Shown in pieces: positions 9,812-19,688 of a stretch of 64,000 nt of DNA (the first letter of the stretch is position 1; the number at the start of each line of letters is the position of its first letter). The DNA lies in assembly GCF_003984625.1 (NCBI RefSeq), contig NZ_RWKH01000001.1, positions 186,001 through 250,000 on the forward strand. Reading direction: 5' to 3'. The notes under the pieces were generated by a model that was not told the origin of the DNA, searched no databases, and saw only the letters and a program-made list of their open reading frames with translations. This DNA comes from Variovorax sp. DXTD-1. GTDB lineage: Bacteria > Pseudomonadota > Gammaproteobacteria > Burkholderiales > Burkholderiaceae_C. The position numbers and the translations under genes were made by a program.

Positions 9812-10650
9812 ATGCAAATGCCCCGAATGCTCCGCCAGCTGATGCACCGCCGCATCGTGATGGTCTCCGCGCTGGTGCTGCTGGTCATCGCGGTCATGGC
9901 CATCGGCGCGCCGCTGTTTGCCTCCATCGATCCCAACGACACCGCCGTGCTGCAACGCCTGAAGGGGCCAAGCGCCGAGCACCTGCTGGGCACCGATGAG
10001 CTCGGCCGCGACATGTACTCGCGCATCGTGCATGGTGCCCGCTACTCGCTGGCCATTGCGGCGCTTACCGCGCTCGGCGCGGTCGTCGCCGGCACGGTGC
10101 TGGGTCTCATGGCCGGTTTCTTCCGGCGACTCGACGCGCCGCTGATGCGCGTGGTCGACGCGATGATGTCGTTCCCAGACATCCTCCTGGCCATTGCGCT
10201 CGTCGCCATCCTCGGTCCTTCGCTCATCAACACCGTGCTGGCGCTGGTGCTGGTCTACACCCCACGCGTGGCGCGGGTGGTGCGGGCCTCGACATTGGTG
10301 GTGCGCGAGCTGCTGTTCGTCGAAGCGGTGCGTGCATTGGGCGTACGCACCTCGCGCATCCTGTGGCGGCACATCCTGCCCAACCTGATGTCGCCGATCC
10401 TCGTGCAGGTGTCGTTCATCTTTGCCTACGCCATCCTGGCCGAGGCGGGGCTCTCGTTTCTAGGGGTGGGCGTGCCGCCCGAAATTCCAACCTGGGGCAC
10501 CATGGTCGCGGGCAGCCAGCAGTACGCGCACCAGGCCTTCTGGGTGGTGCTGTTTCCGGGGCTCGCCATCATCTTCACCGCGCTCTCGCTGCAGCTGCTG
10601 GGTGACGGCGTGCGCGACCTGCTCGACCCCAAGCTCAAGAAGACGCTGTG

Positions 10651-10651
<1 letters not shown>
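9812..10651 (+). CDS. Peptide-type ABC transporter permease, DppC-like
   Basis: Second inner-membrane permease, 279 residues, pairing with the DppB-like protein. The stretch LLGTDELGRDMYSRIVHGAR is the DppC/OppC N-terminal domain signature, and FVEAVRALGVRTSRILWRHI is the EAA loop. Membrane segments fill the rest, ending with GDGVRDLLDPK, a typical C-terminus. An ATG at 9812 is used; there is a second in-frame ATG two codons on. Its stop overlaps the next start by one base (TGATG). Confidence 0.93.
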
Positions 10652-11688
<1,037 letters not shown>

Positions 11689-11713
11689 GCCACCCGTCGC
11701 TGACCCCGTCTTG

Positions 11714-11826
11714 CTCCCTCCCCTTCCGGGGGAGGGCTGGGGTGGGGGCACGCGGCCGTTTTATTGTTGCGACGGTCTCCACCGCCCAGAGCCCCCACCC
11801 CAGCCCTCCCCCGGAAGGGGAGGGAG
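11714..11826 (+). repeat. Perfect 36-bp inverted repeat between two ATPase genes
   Basis: Arms at 11714-11749 and 11791-11826 are exact reverse complements (36 of 36) around a 41-base loop. Each arm is a run of C/T blocks (CTCCCTCCCC...GGGTGGGGGC). In RNA this would be a very stable hairpin inside the operon. The 3' arm ends GGGGAGGGAG, which is also the only good Shine-Dalgarno sequence for the DppF-like start at 11837, 10 bases on. It lies wholly between the genes. A related but less perfect copy lies at 25461-25570. Confidence 0.9.
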
Positions 11827-11836
11827 AAAGTCCACA

Positions 11837-12814
11837 ATGACCACCGCCGCTCCCCTCATCGAAGTCCGCAGCCTCAAGAAATACTTCGGCAGCAGCGACC
11901 GCCCGGTGCGCGCGGTCGACGATGTGTCGTTCGCCATCCGCCCCGGCGAAACGCTGGGCCTGGTCGGCGAATCTGGCTCGGGCAAGAGCACCATCGGCCG
12001 CACCGTGCTGCGGCTGGTCGAGCGCACCGATGGCCAGGTGCTCTACCGCGGCGACGACATCGGTGCACTCTCCGGCGAGCGCATGCGCAAGCTGCGCAGC
12101 AAGCTGCAGATCATTTTTCAGGACCCGTATGCAAGTCTGAACCCGAAGATGCGCATCAGCGCCATCCTCGGCGAGGCGCTGTCCACGCACGGCTTGCACA
12201 AAGGCGCCGCGGCGCGCGACAAGCGCATCACCGAGCTGCTCGAAACCGTGGGCCTGCGCGCCGAGCATGCGAGCCGCTTTCCGCATGAGTTCTCGGGCGG
12301 GCAGCGCCAGCGCATCGGCGTGGCGCGCGCGCTCGCGGTGGAGCCCGAGTTCATCGTGGCCGATGAGCCGCTGTCGGCGCTGGACGTGTCGATCCAGTCG
12401 CAGGTCATCAACCTCTTGGCCGACCTGCGCGAGCGGCTCGGGCTCACCATGCTCTTCATCTCGCACGACCTCGATGTGGTCGAGTACCTGTGCGACCGCG
12501 TGGTGGTGCTGTACCTGGGCAAGGTGATGGAGGTGGCCACCACCGACGAGCTGTTCGCGCGGCCTTCGCACCCCTACACCCAGGCGCTGCTGGCCGCGAG
12601 CCCGAAGCCCGACCCGACGCTTGCCACCGAGCGCATCGCCCTCAAGGGCGACATTCCCAGCCCCATCTCGCCGCCATCGGGCTGCGTGTTCCGCACCCGC
12701 TGCCCCCACGCCATCGAGGCCTGCGCGCAGACCGTGCCGCCGCTCGATGAAATATCTCCTGGACACTACAGCGCCTGCATCCGAAAAGAGCTGCTTTCCA
12801 ATATTGCCGCATGA
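11837..12814 (+). CDS. Peptide-type ABC transporter ATPase, DppF-like
   Basis: Second ATPase of the importer, 325 residues. Walker [10 protein letters not shown], signature FSGGQRQR and Walker [13 protein letters not shown] are present, followed by the oligopeptide C-terminal domain with a Cys motif ([15 protein letters not shown]). The start ATG at 11837 follows the long hairpin whose 3' arm supplies the ribosome binding site. The 3' end overlaps the next gene as ATGA at 12811-12814, so the enzyme downstream is part of the same transcript. Substrate is not determined by the sequence. Confidence 0.93.
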   Translation: MTTAAPLIEVRSLKKYFGSSDRPVRAVDDVSFAIRPGETLGLVGESGSGKSTIGRTVLRLVERTDGQVLYRGDDIGALSGERMRKLRSKLQIIFQDPYASLNPKMRISAILGEALSTHGLHKGAAARDKRITELLETVGLRAEHASRFPHEFSGGQRQRIGVARALAVEPEFIVADEPLSALDVSIQSQVINLLADLRERLGLTMLFISHDLDVVEYLCDRVVVLYLGKVMEVATTDELFARPSHPYTQALLAASPKPDPTLATERIALKGDIPSPISPPSGCVFRTRCPHAIEACAQTVPPLDEISPGHYSACIRKELLSNIAA

Positions 12815-14130
12815 CCATGACCGACATCACCGCCGCCGCCGACAACAACGATTTCAACGACCCGCTGCTGGGCAGCAGCTTCAAGGGTTATCCGCGCACC
12901 CAGCCGCCGCGCCGCCGCAGCGAAGTTGGCGCCGCGGGCTGGAACGTGCTGGCCGGCGATCTGCCGCTGCCGCTGGCCGTGCTCAAGCGCGAAGCGCTCG
13001 AGCACAACCTGGCCTGGATGCAGTCGCGCGTGCGCGAGTGGGGCATCGACCTGGCGCCGCACGGCAAGACCACCATGTCGCCGCAGCTCTTCCAGCGCCA
13101 GCTCGACGCCGGCGCCTGGGGCCTGACCTTTGCCACGGTCACGCAGCTTGCCGTGGGCGTGGCGGCTGGCGCGCGCCGCACGCTCATCGCCAACCAGGTG
13201 GTCAGCGACGAAGACCTGGCCGGCATCCAACTGCTGCTGCACGCGCATGCCGACCTGCGCGTGGTGTTCCTGATCGATTCGCTGGCGCAGCTCGCGTTGA
13301 TCGAAGACTGGTCGAAACGTCACCCCGAGAGCGTGCCTTTCGACGTGATGCTGGAGATCGGCGTCGAAGGCGCGCGCACCGGTTGCCGCACGCACGAGGA
13401 AGCCGTGGCGCTTGCCACCCGGCTTCGTGCGAGCGATGCGGTCAAGCTCGTCGGCATCGAAACCTACGAAGGGCAGGGCGCCACCGGTGCCAGCGGCGCC
13501 GACACGGCCTACGCCACCACGCTGATGGACCGGGTGGAAGCCATCGCGCGCCATTGCGACACGCAGCAGCTGTTCGAAACCGATGAGGTGCTGGTCTCCG
13601 CCGGCGGCTCGGCCATCTTCGATCTCGTGGCCGGCCGCTTGAAGCCAGCGCTGGGTTCGCCGGTGCGCGGCCTGCTGCGCTCGGGCTGTTATGTCACGCA
13701 CGACCACGGCTTCTACAAGCGCATGGTGAGCGCGGTGGACGAGCGCCTGGGCTGCGATTGCGGCGAGAGCCTGCGCCCCGCCATGGAGGTGTGGGCCACG
13801 GTGCAGTCGCGGCCCGAACCAGGCCTGGCGATTCTTGCAGCGGGCAAGCGCGACATTTCCTTCGATCTCTCGATGCCGGTGCCGATCGCACGCGCGCCCC
13901 GCGGCATGCTTGAAGCGCAGGCCGTGCCCGCCGGATGGAAGATCACCGCGCTGAACGACCAGCATGCCTACCTGCGCTGGGACGCGTCGGAAGAGGCGCA
14001 GGCACCCGTGGTGGGCGACCGCGTCGGCCTGGGCATTTCGCACCCCTGCACCACCTTCGACAAATGGCACTGGATGCCGGTGGTCGAAGAGAACTACCGC
14101 GTGAGCGACGCCGTCGCCATGCACTTCTGA
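12811..14130 (+). CDS. PLP-dependent amino acid deaminase / D-serine dehydratase-like protein (DSD1 fold)
   Basis: Cytosolic fold-type III PLP enzyme of 439 residues, related to D-threonine aldolase and eukaryotic-type D-serine dehydratase. Lys86 in APHGKTTMSP is the predicted Schiff-base lysine. The pair His411 and Cys413 (SHPCTTFD) matches the zinc site that dehydratases of this fold use. The predicted reaction is removal of ammonia from a D-hydroxy amino acid, giving an enamine. Translationally coupled to the ATPase gene upstream and 13 bases from the RpiR gene downstream. The divergent RidA would fit as enamine hydrolase. Exact substrate unknown; a D-threonine aldolase activity cannot be excluded from sequence alone. 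Confidence 0.85.
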   Translation: MTMTDITAAADNNDFNDPLLGSSFKGYPRTQPPRRRSEVGAAGWNVLAGDLPLPLAVLKREALEHNLAWMQSRVREWGIDLAPHGKTTMSPQLFQRQLDAGAWGLTFATVTQLAVGVAAGARRTLIANQVVSDEDLAGIQLLLHAHADLRVVFLIDSLAQLALIEDWSKRHPESVPFDVMLEIGVEGARTGCRTHEEAVALATRLRASDAVKLVGIETYEGQGATGASGADTAYATTLMDRVEAIARHCDTQQLFETDEVLVSAGGSAIFDLVAGRLKPALGSPVRGLLRSGCYVTHDHGFYKRMVSAVDERLGCDCGESLRPAMEVWATVQSRPEPGLAILAAGKRDISFDLSMPVPIARAPRGMLEAQAVPAGWKITALNDQHAYLRWDASEEAQAPVVGDRVGLGISHPCTTFDKWHWMPVVEENYRVSDAVAMHF

Positions 14131-14143
14131 GCCACGCCAACCG

Positions 14144-15055
14144 ATGACTCCTTCATTGCTTCAGAAGATCGGCGAGATCCGCAGCAGCGCGCCTGCCACG
14201 CGGCGCGCGATTCTCGACCTGATCCTCGAAGACCCGGACCGCGCGCTCGAGGAAAGCTTCGAGCAGCTCGCCGAGCGCTCGGGCAGCTCGGTGCCCACCA
14301 TCATGCGCACCTGCCGCGACCTGGGCTTTGCGGGGCTGCGAGAGTTCAAGCTCGCGCTCGCGCAAGAACTCGCGCTGGGTGGCTCGCCGCTGCACCGGCG
14401 CGTGAACATCGAGGACGCAGCGGACGAAGTCGTCAGCAAGATCGCGCGCAGCGCGGCGGCCTCGGTCTCGGGCGTGCGCGGGCAGCTCGACATGCAGGTG
14501 CTCGAAGGAGCGGTGGCCGCCATTGCGGCCGCACCGCACGTCGACTTGTACGGTGCGGGCGCCACGTCGTGGTTCATGGCCAACGACCTGCAGGCGCGGC
14601 TCTTCAGGCTCGGCCTCTCGGCCAATGCCTGGGCCGACTACCACCTGCAGCAGGTGGCGGGCGCGGCGCAGCGCCCGGGCGGCGTGGTCATCGCCATTTC
14701 GCACGTGGGCGGCATGCCTTCGCTGCTCGACGCGGTGGACATCGCGCGCGGGCAGGGCGCCAAGGTGGTCGCGCTCACGCGGCCGGACACCGCGCTGGCG
14801 GCCAAGGCCGACTTTCTGCTGGGCCTGTCCGTGCCCGACGACGCCGTGATGCACGTGGGCATCGATGCCTACCTGACGCACCTCACCGCCATCGAGATTC
14901 TCACGGTGCTGGTGGCGCAGCGGCGCGGCGAGCCCGCGGTACAGCGCCTGCAGCGTGCGCGCGAAGCCTTTCAGCGCCACGGCATTGACGCGGCCACGCA
15001 CCCGCTGCAAAGCTGGGACGGCGGCGGCATCAACACCGGAGGCCGCGCATCGTGA
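14144..15055 (+). CDS. MurR/RpiR-family transcriptional regulator
   Basis: DNA-binding regulator of 303 residues. An N-terminal HTH_6 domain (residues 1-77, with FEQLAERSGSSVPTIMRTC as helix-turn-helix) is joined to a SIS domain (about 120-260) that binds sugar phosphates or related ligands in characterised members such as MurR. It is encoded within the importer operon between the deaminase-like gene and the deacylase, so it probably controls this operon. The MurR resemblance allows peptidoglycan fragments as the inducing nutrient. The stop overlaps the next start as GTGA. Confidence 0.9.
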   Translation: MTPSLLQKIGEIRSSAPATRRAILDLILEDPDRALEESFEQLAERSGSSVPTIMRTCRDLGFAGLREFKLALAQELALGGSPLHRRVNIEDAADEVVSKIARSAAASVSGVRGQLDMQVLEGAVAAIAAAPHVDLYGAGATSWFMANDLQARLFRLGLSANAWADYHLQQVAGAAQRPGGVVIAISHVGGMPSLLDAVDIARGQGAKVVALTRPDTALAAKADFLLGLSVPDDAVMHVGIDAYLTHLTAIEILTVLVAQRRGEPAVQRLQRAREAFQRHGIDAATHPLQSWDGGGINTGGRAS

Positions 15056-16524
15056 GTGGAGAAGCCAAAGCCATATTGCTCGAAGCCGGCCTTGTGGTCG
15101 ACGGCTCGGGTGGGCCTTCATGGACGGGTGACGTGCTGCTGCAGGGCGACCGAATCGTTGCGCTCGGCGAAGGCCTGCGTGAGCGGCTGCCAGAAGACCT
15201 GACGCTGGCCGACATCGAGATCGTCGACTGCCGAAAGAAGGTGATAGCCCCCGGCTTCATCGACGCGCACACGCACGACGACGCCATCGTGCTGCGCGAC
15301 CCGCTCTGCCTGCCCAAGGTATCGCAGGGCATCACCACGGTGGTGACAGGCAACTGCGGCATTTCGCTTGCGCCATACCGTACGGTGCAGTCCAAGCCGC
15401 CGCTCACGCTGCTGGGCGCGGAGTCGTTCAAGCACGCCACCATGGCCGAGTACCGCGCGGCTGTCGATGCGACGCAGCCCGCCCTCAACGTCGCTGCGCT
15501 GGTGGGCCACACCACCTTGCGCTTTGCGGCAATGGAAGCGCTTGACCGCCCCGCGAGCGCCGACGAGCTGGCGCGCATGACGGCCCTGCTCGACAGCAGC
15601 ATGGCCGAAGGTGCGCATGGCATGTCGTCGGGCCTGTTCTATGAAGAAGCGTTTGCCGCTCCCGCCGAGGAAGTGACTGCGCTCGCACGCGTCGTCGCAA
15701 GGCACGGCGGCGTCTACGCGACGCATCTGCGCAGCGAAATGCAGCAGATCATCGAGGCGCTGCATGAAGCGGGCGATACGGCCTTCAGCGCCGGCGTGCC
15801 GCTCGTCATTTCGCACCACAAATGCGCCGGCCCCGCCAACTGGGGCCGCACGAAGGAAACGCTGCCGCTGATCGAGGCGCTGGCGGAGCGGCAGAAAATT
15901 TCGATGGACGTGTACCCCTACGTGGCCGGCTCCACCGTGCTGCGCGAAGACCTGGTCGACGGCGTCATCGACGTGCTGCTGACCTGGTCCGACCCGCACC
16001 CCGAGATGACTGGCCGCCTCATTTCCGACATTGCGCGCGAGTGGGGCACCACCGAACAGGAGGCGTGCCTGCGCCTGAAGCCCGGCGGCGCCTGCTACTT
16101 TCAGATGCAGGAAGAAGACGTGGAGCGCGTCATCGCGCATCCGCTCACCATGATCGGCAGCGATGGCCTGCCGCACGACCGTCATCCGCACCCGCGCCTG
16201 TGGGGTGCATTCCCGCGCGTGTTCGCGCGCTACTGGCGCCAGCGCCGCCTGTTCACGCTGGAGCAGGCCGTGCACAAGATGACGGGCATGACGGCGCACA
16301 ACCTGCGCATTGCCGACCGCGGGTTGCTGCGCGTGGGTGCCATGGCCGACGTGGTGGTGTTCGACCCGGAGACCATTGCCGACACTGCCACCTACGACAA
16401 ACCGCATGGCGTGAGCCTGGGCGTGGAGTGGGTGTTGGTGAATGGGGTGCTGGCGTATCGCGGCGGCGGCGCCGAGGCGAAGGTGCTGGCTCGGGCGGGG
16501 CGGATGCTTAGCCGCGGGGGCTAG
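15052..16524 (+). CDS. N-acyl-D-amino-acid deacylase (D-aminoacylase)
   Basis: Amidohydrolase-superfamily enzyme of 490 residues that hydrolyses N-acyl-D-amino acids to the free D-amino acid. The metal motif is HTH at 73-75; Cys102 in TGNCGIS is the zinc-bridging cysteine typical of D-aminoacylases. Further candidate ligands are in ATHLRSE and SHHKCAG, with the catalytic aspartate in GSDGLPHD. Length is normal for the family. It starts with GTG overlapping the regulator's stop, so it ends the importer operon. With the deaminase-like enzyme it forms a plausible two-step path: deacylate, then deaminate. Confidence 0.92.
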   Translation: MSGEAKAILLEAGLVVDGSGGPSWTGDVLLQGDRIVALGEGLRERLPEDLTLADIEIVDCRKKVIAPGFIDAHTHDDAIVLRDPLCLPKVSQGITTVVTGNCGISLAPYRTVQSKPPLTLLGAESFKHATMAEYRAAVDATQPALNVAALVGHTTLRFAAMEALDRPASADELARMTALLDSSMAEGAHGMSSGLFYEEAFAAPAEEVTALARVVARHGGVYATHLRSEMQQIIEALHEAGDTAFSAGVPLVISHHKCAGPANWGRTKETLPLIEALAERQKISMDVYPYVAGSTVLREDLVDGVIDVLLTWSDPHPEMTGRLISDIAREWGTTEQEACLRLKPGGACYFQMQEEDVERVIAHPLTMIGSDGLPHDRHPHPRLWGAFPRVFARYWRQRRLFTLEQAVHKMTGMTAHNLRIADRGLLRVGAMADVVVFDPETIADTATYDKPHGVSLGVEWVLVNGVLAYRGGGAEAKVLARAGRMLSRGG

Positions 16525-16563
16525 GGCGGACTTGTTCAGGGTGGCGTTGTTCTTTGCGCTGCT

Positions 16564-16825
16564 GTTCAGGGTGCGTGCAAAGGCCACCGGGTACTCCCCT
16601 CCGCGAATGTCCCCCGGGGCTGCGCCCCTCCTCCTTTATTTCGCTGCGCGGAGCACCCGATGCCCTGTGCACTGGGACACGCTGCTGGTGTTCCGCTGAT
16701 CAACTACCGCTCTGTGCAACGCACCCGCTGGCGGGGTGCCTTGCGCAGCGAAATAAAGGAGGAGGCCGCAGGCCGGGGGACATTCGCGGAGAAAGGTACC
16801 CCGTCGGCGGGTGCGCACCCTGAAC
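16564..16825 (+). repeat. ~260-bp palindromic interspersed element, copy 1
   Basis: A 262-bp element with perfect 12-bp terminal inverted repeats (GTTCAGGGTGCG at 16564-16575, its complement at 16814-16825). The arms, roughly 110 bases each, are near-complementary; both contain CCGCGAATGTCCCCC and CCTCCTTTATTTCGCTGCGC or their complements, around a short asymmetric centre. Three further copies lie at 32312, 47347 and 60974, all in this orientation. About 20 bases to the left (GTTGTTCTTTGCGCTGCT) are also conserved. This copy fills the 356-bp gap between the deacylase and the flavin reductase. No target-site duplication is evident. Confidence 0.93.
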
Positions 16826-16880
16826 ACCCGCACTCCGACCGCGCGCTGCGAAGAGCCGCAAGGCGTGGCATGCTGGCCGC

Positions 16881-17522
16881 ATGACCCCTCCATCCTCCGA
16901 CACTTCCAACGCTTCATCGTCTTCGCACCGCCTGCCCGTACCCCTGACCAAGGCCTACCGCCTGATCAATCACGGCCCCACCGTTCTCGTGAGCGCCGCC
17001 CACGGCGGCCAGCGCAACATCATGGCCGCGGCCTGGGCCATGCCGCTGGACTTCGATCCGCCCAAGGTGGCCGTGGTGCTCGACAAGAGCACGTGGACCC
17101 GCAAGCTGCTCGAAGGCGCGGGTACCTTTGCGCTGCAGGTGCCCGCTCGCGCCCAGCTCGACCTGACGGAAGCCCTGGGCAACAGCTCGGGCCGCGAGAT
17201 CGTCGAACGAAACGGCCAGGACAAGTTCGCAGCCTACGGGCTGCAGACTTTTGCCGGCACCGCCGGTACGGCGCCCTTGTTGGAAGGCTGCGTGGCGTGG
17301 CTCGAATGCCGGCTGCTGCCGGAGCCGCACATCCAGCAAAGCTACGACCTGTTCCTGGGCGAGGTGATCGCCGCGGAGGCCGACTCGCGCGTGTTTGCCG
17401 ACGGGCGCTGGAACTTCATCGGGCATGACGACCTGCGCACGCTGCACCATGTGGCAGGCGGTCACTTCATCGTCGATGGCGACGCGGTGGATGCACGGCC
17501 ACTCGCGCCCGTGCAGACTTAG
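16881..17522 (+). CDS. Flavin reductase-like (DIM6/NTAB) protein
   Basis: A 213-residue FMN-binding split-barrel protein of the flavin-reductase domain family. Such proteins reduce free flavin with NAD(P)H for partner monooxygenases, or bind FMN for other redox work. Recognisable stretches are VLVSAAHGGQRNIMAAAW (FMN-binding strand), the DKSTWTRKLLEGAG loop and FLGEVIAA. No monooxygenase gene is adjacent, so its partner is unknown. It converges on the CPBP protease gene, with 25 bases between stops, and lies 55 bases after the palindromic element. Confidence 0.82.
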   Translation: MTPPSSDTSNASSSSHRLPVPLTKAYRLINHGPTVLVSAAHGGQRNIMAAAWAMPLDFDPPKVAVVLDKSTWTRKLLEGAGTFALQVPARAQLDLTEALGNSSGREIVERNGQDKFAAYGLQTFAGTAGTAPLLEGCVAWLECRLLPEPHIQQSYDLFLGEVIAAEADSRVFADGRWNFIGHDDLRTLHHVAGGHFIVDGDAVDARPLAPVQT

Positions 17523-17547
17523 TTCTTGAGCCGCCGCCGCCCGCGGG

Positions 17548-18342
17548 TCAGGGCGCCGGCCTGCGCGCAATGGGCGCCACCAGCATGTGCCGCAAAGCCA
17601 GTACGCCGCACACCGTTGCAAGCAAGATTGCCAGCAAGGCCAGCGCGGTATCCGCGAGCGAAATGGTTTCGGGCAGGTCGCTCAGGAAAATCGTGCCGGT
17701 GTTGTAGGCCGCATGCAGCGCGATGCAGGGAATGAGCGAGCGTGTGCGCTCATAGAGCCACCCGAGCGCCGTGCCCATGACCAGACCCACGACAAACTGG
17801 TAGATGTTCATGTGTGCCACGCCGAAGAGCAACGCCGAGCCCAGGATGGCTTGCCACCTCGAATAGCGCTGCAGGAAACCCCGCAGCACGATGCCGCGGA
17901 AGAGCATTTCCTCGAGCAGGGGCGCCATCACGCACACGGCCAGCGTGGCGGCAACGCTGCCGTCGGCCATGCGGCTGAACATCGATTCCTCCCAGGCCGA
18001 AAGCGGCGCGACCAGCATCAGCAGGTTCATCGCGGTCACTATCACCACCATCAGACCGGGCACCAGCAGCAGCACCGGCGGCACGATCAGCACCAGCGTG
18101 GCCCTGGCGGAGGCCGGGGACTGGTGGAACAGCTCGCGATAGGTGAGCTGCTGAAAGTGCATGACCCCGGCGAATACGCAGCCGTTGCCCAGCACCACGG
18201 AAAGCACGCCCAGCTGCATCTCGTTCAGCCCGAGCCAGCGGTTGGCGTCGCGCAATGCCAGGCTAATGACAAACTCGCAGAGGAACAGCGCGAGGAACAG
18301 GAGCGCGGCTTGTGCTCCGCTGGGAAAACCCTGGCTTTTCAC
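17548..18342 (-). CDS. CPBP-family intramembrane metalloprotease
   Basis: Polytopic membrane protein of 264 residues with about seven hydrophobic segments. It carries the CPBP (Abi/Rce1-like) glutamate-histidine motifs: EEMLFRG, then FGVAH, then HAAYN, in correct order in the C-terminal half. Members process prenylated or bacterial secreted peptides, or act in bacteriocin self-immunity; the substrate here is unknown. Translation starts at a GTG (18342) that overlaps the stop of the preceding methyltransferase-like gene (GTGA), so the two are coupled. That pairing echoes Rce1 and Icmt of CaaX processing. Confidence 0.85.
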   Translation of the reverse strand: MKSQGFPSGAQAALLFLALFLCEFVISLALRDANRWLGLNEMQLGVLSVVLGNGCVFAGVMHFQQLTYRELFHQSPASARATLVLIVPPVLLLVPGLMVVIVTAMNLLMLVAPLSAWEESMFSRMADGSVAATLAVCVMAPLLEEMLFRGIVLRGFLQRYSRWQAILGSALLFGVAHMNIYQFVVGLVMGTALGWLYERTRSLIPCIALHAAYNTGTIFLSDLPETISLADTALALLAILLATVCGVLALRHMLVAPIARRPAP

Positions 18343-18899
18343 AGCAGGAAAGGAATGAAGCGCCGCGTGCGGCGCATGTAGTCGCGGTAGGCATCGCCGA
18401 AATGCGCGATGCATTCCTTTTCGTCGCTGCGTGCCGTCAGAAACAGCAGCACCGTGGCCGCCAGCACCAGCGCAAGGGTGAGCCAGGTGAACTGCTTCAG
18501 GAAGGCGCCCCAGGCCAGCAGCATCAGCGCCGTGTACATGGGGTGGCGAATGTAGCGAAAGGCGCCGGTGCTCACGATGGAAGACGTCTTCTCGAAACCG
18601 TAGAGCGCAGGATCGTCGTTGCGGGCCTCGGTCGGCTTGCCATGGGCCTTGAGCAGCCTTACCGCATGGATCGGCAGCCAGATCGACAGCGCCAGCAACA
18701 CGCAGGAGAGCAATTGCGTAAACGACAGCGGGTCGACATGCCACACCGGCAGGTTCACGATGATCAGCACCAGCATGCACTCCCACGCGAAGAAGCGGTA
18801 GAAGCCGTGCGAGCCTGGCTGGCGCAGCGGCCCGCGCGAAACGTAGAGCAGCGCGGCCGTGCCGGCGACAAAAAGAAAGATCTGAAACCAGAGGAGCAT
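18339..18899 (-). CDS. Isoprenylcysteine carboxyl methyltransferase-family (ICMT/PEMT) membrane protein
   Basis: An integral membrane protein of 186 residues with four to five hydrophobic segments. The C-terminal half has the ICMT/phospholipid-methyltransferase pattern: GAFRYIRHPMYTALML (RHPxY motif binding S-adenosylmethionine) and, near the end, DEKECIAHFGDAYRDYMRR. Bacterial members methylate small or lipid substrates that are mostly uncharacterised. It is coupled to the downstream CPBP protease by a stop-start overlap. No prenyltransferase gene is near. Confidence 0.82.
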   Translation of the reverse strand: MLLWFQIFLFVAGTAALLYVSRGPLRQPGSHGFYRFFAWECMLVLIIVNLPVWHVDPLSFTQLLSCVLLALSIWLPIHAVRLLKAHGKPTEARNDDPALYGFEKTSSIVSTGAFRYIRHPMYTALMLLAWGAFLKQFTWLTLALVLAATVLLFLTARSDEKECIAHFGDAYRDYMRRTRRFIPFLL

Positions 18900-18929
18900 G
18901 GCGGCCGAATTTACACGGCCCGCCCGACT

Positions 18930-19688
18930 TCAGCCAGAGATGGAGAAGCCCCCGTCCACGGGAATGGCCGTGCCGGTCACGTAATCGGAGGCCTGGCTCG
19001 CGAGAAACACCGCCGTGCCGGCAATGTCGGCCGGCTTGCCCCAGCGGCCGGCGGCGGCCCGGGCCACCACCCGGTCGTACAGGCCCGGAATCTGGCTGCG
19101 GGCGCCGTCCGTCAGCTCGGTCTCGAACCAGCCCGGCAAAATCGCGTTGACCTGGATGTTGTCGGCCGCCCACGAGAGCGCGGTCGACTTGGTGAGCTGC
19201 ACGATGCCGGCCTTGCTCGCGGCATAGGCCGGTGCATACGGCGCGCCGAAGATCGACATCATCGAGCCGATGTTGATGATCTTGCCGCCGCCGGCCTTCT
19301 TCAAATGCGGGTGCGCGGCCCGGCTGCACAGGAAGGCGCTGGTCAGGTTGGTGTCCATCACCTTGTGCCACTCGTCCAGCGCCAGCTGGTCGACCGGCTT
19401 GCGCACCGTGGTGCCGGCGTTGTTGATGAGGATGTCGAGCCTGCCGCAGCGTGCGGCCGCCTCGTCGAAGGCCTTCTGCACCGAGGCTTCATCGGCCACA
19501 TCGACTTCGAGCGCGAAGCTGTCGCTGCCCAGCGCCTTCAGGGCTTCGACGGCGGCGGCCGATTTCTGGGCGTTGCGGGCGGCAACGATGACGCGGGCGC
19601 CGGCTTGCGCAAGGCCCTGGGCCATGCCCAGGCCGATGCCGCCATTGCCGCCGGTGACGAGTGCTGTTTTTCCTGTGAGATCGAACAT
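18930..19688 (-). CDS. SDR-family oxidoreductase at the end of the paa operon
   Basis: Classical short-chain dehydrogenase of 252 residues: TGGNGGIG cofactor loop near residue 11, NNAG near 88, Ser in NIGSMMS and YAASK active-site motif, ending in PVDGGFSISG. The sequence style is like gluconate 5-dehydrogenase or 2-deoxygluconate dehydrogenase types, but such labels rarely predict substrate. Its start overlaps the paaZ stop by one base (TGATG), so it belongs to the paa transcript. Since no paaH (3-hydroxyadipyl-CoA dehydrogenase) is in the window, it could serve a beta-oxidation step, though that is speculation. Confidence 0.88.
   Translation of the reverse strand: MFDLTGKTALVTGGNGGIGLGMAQGLAQAGARVIVAARNAQKSAAAVEALKALGSDSFALEVDVADEASVQKAFDEAAARCGRLDILINNAGTTVRKPVDQLALDEWHKVMDTNLTSAFLCSRAAHPHLKKAGGGKIINIGSMMSIFGAPYAPAYAASKAGIVQLTKSTALSWAADNIQVNAILPGWFETELTDGARSQIPGLYDRVVARAAAGRWGKPADIAGTAVFLASQASDYVTGTAIPVDGGFSISG

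Noticed and set aside
16564..16825. Palindromic element as an insertion sequence
   Set aside because: No transposase frame and no target duplication are visible in any of the four copies; a non-autonomous element remains possible.
16442..16951. Several overlapping small open frames over palindromic element copy 1
   Set aside because: Near-identical frames recur at all four copies because the DNA is repeated; they change frame between copies and have no ribosome sites. Databases may list such products as hypothetical proteins.
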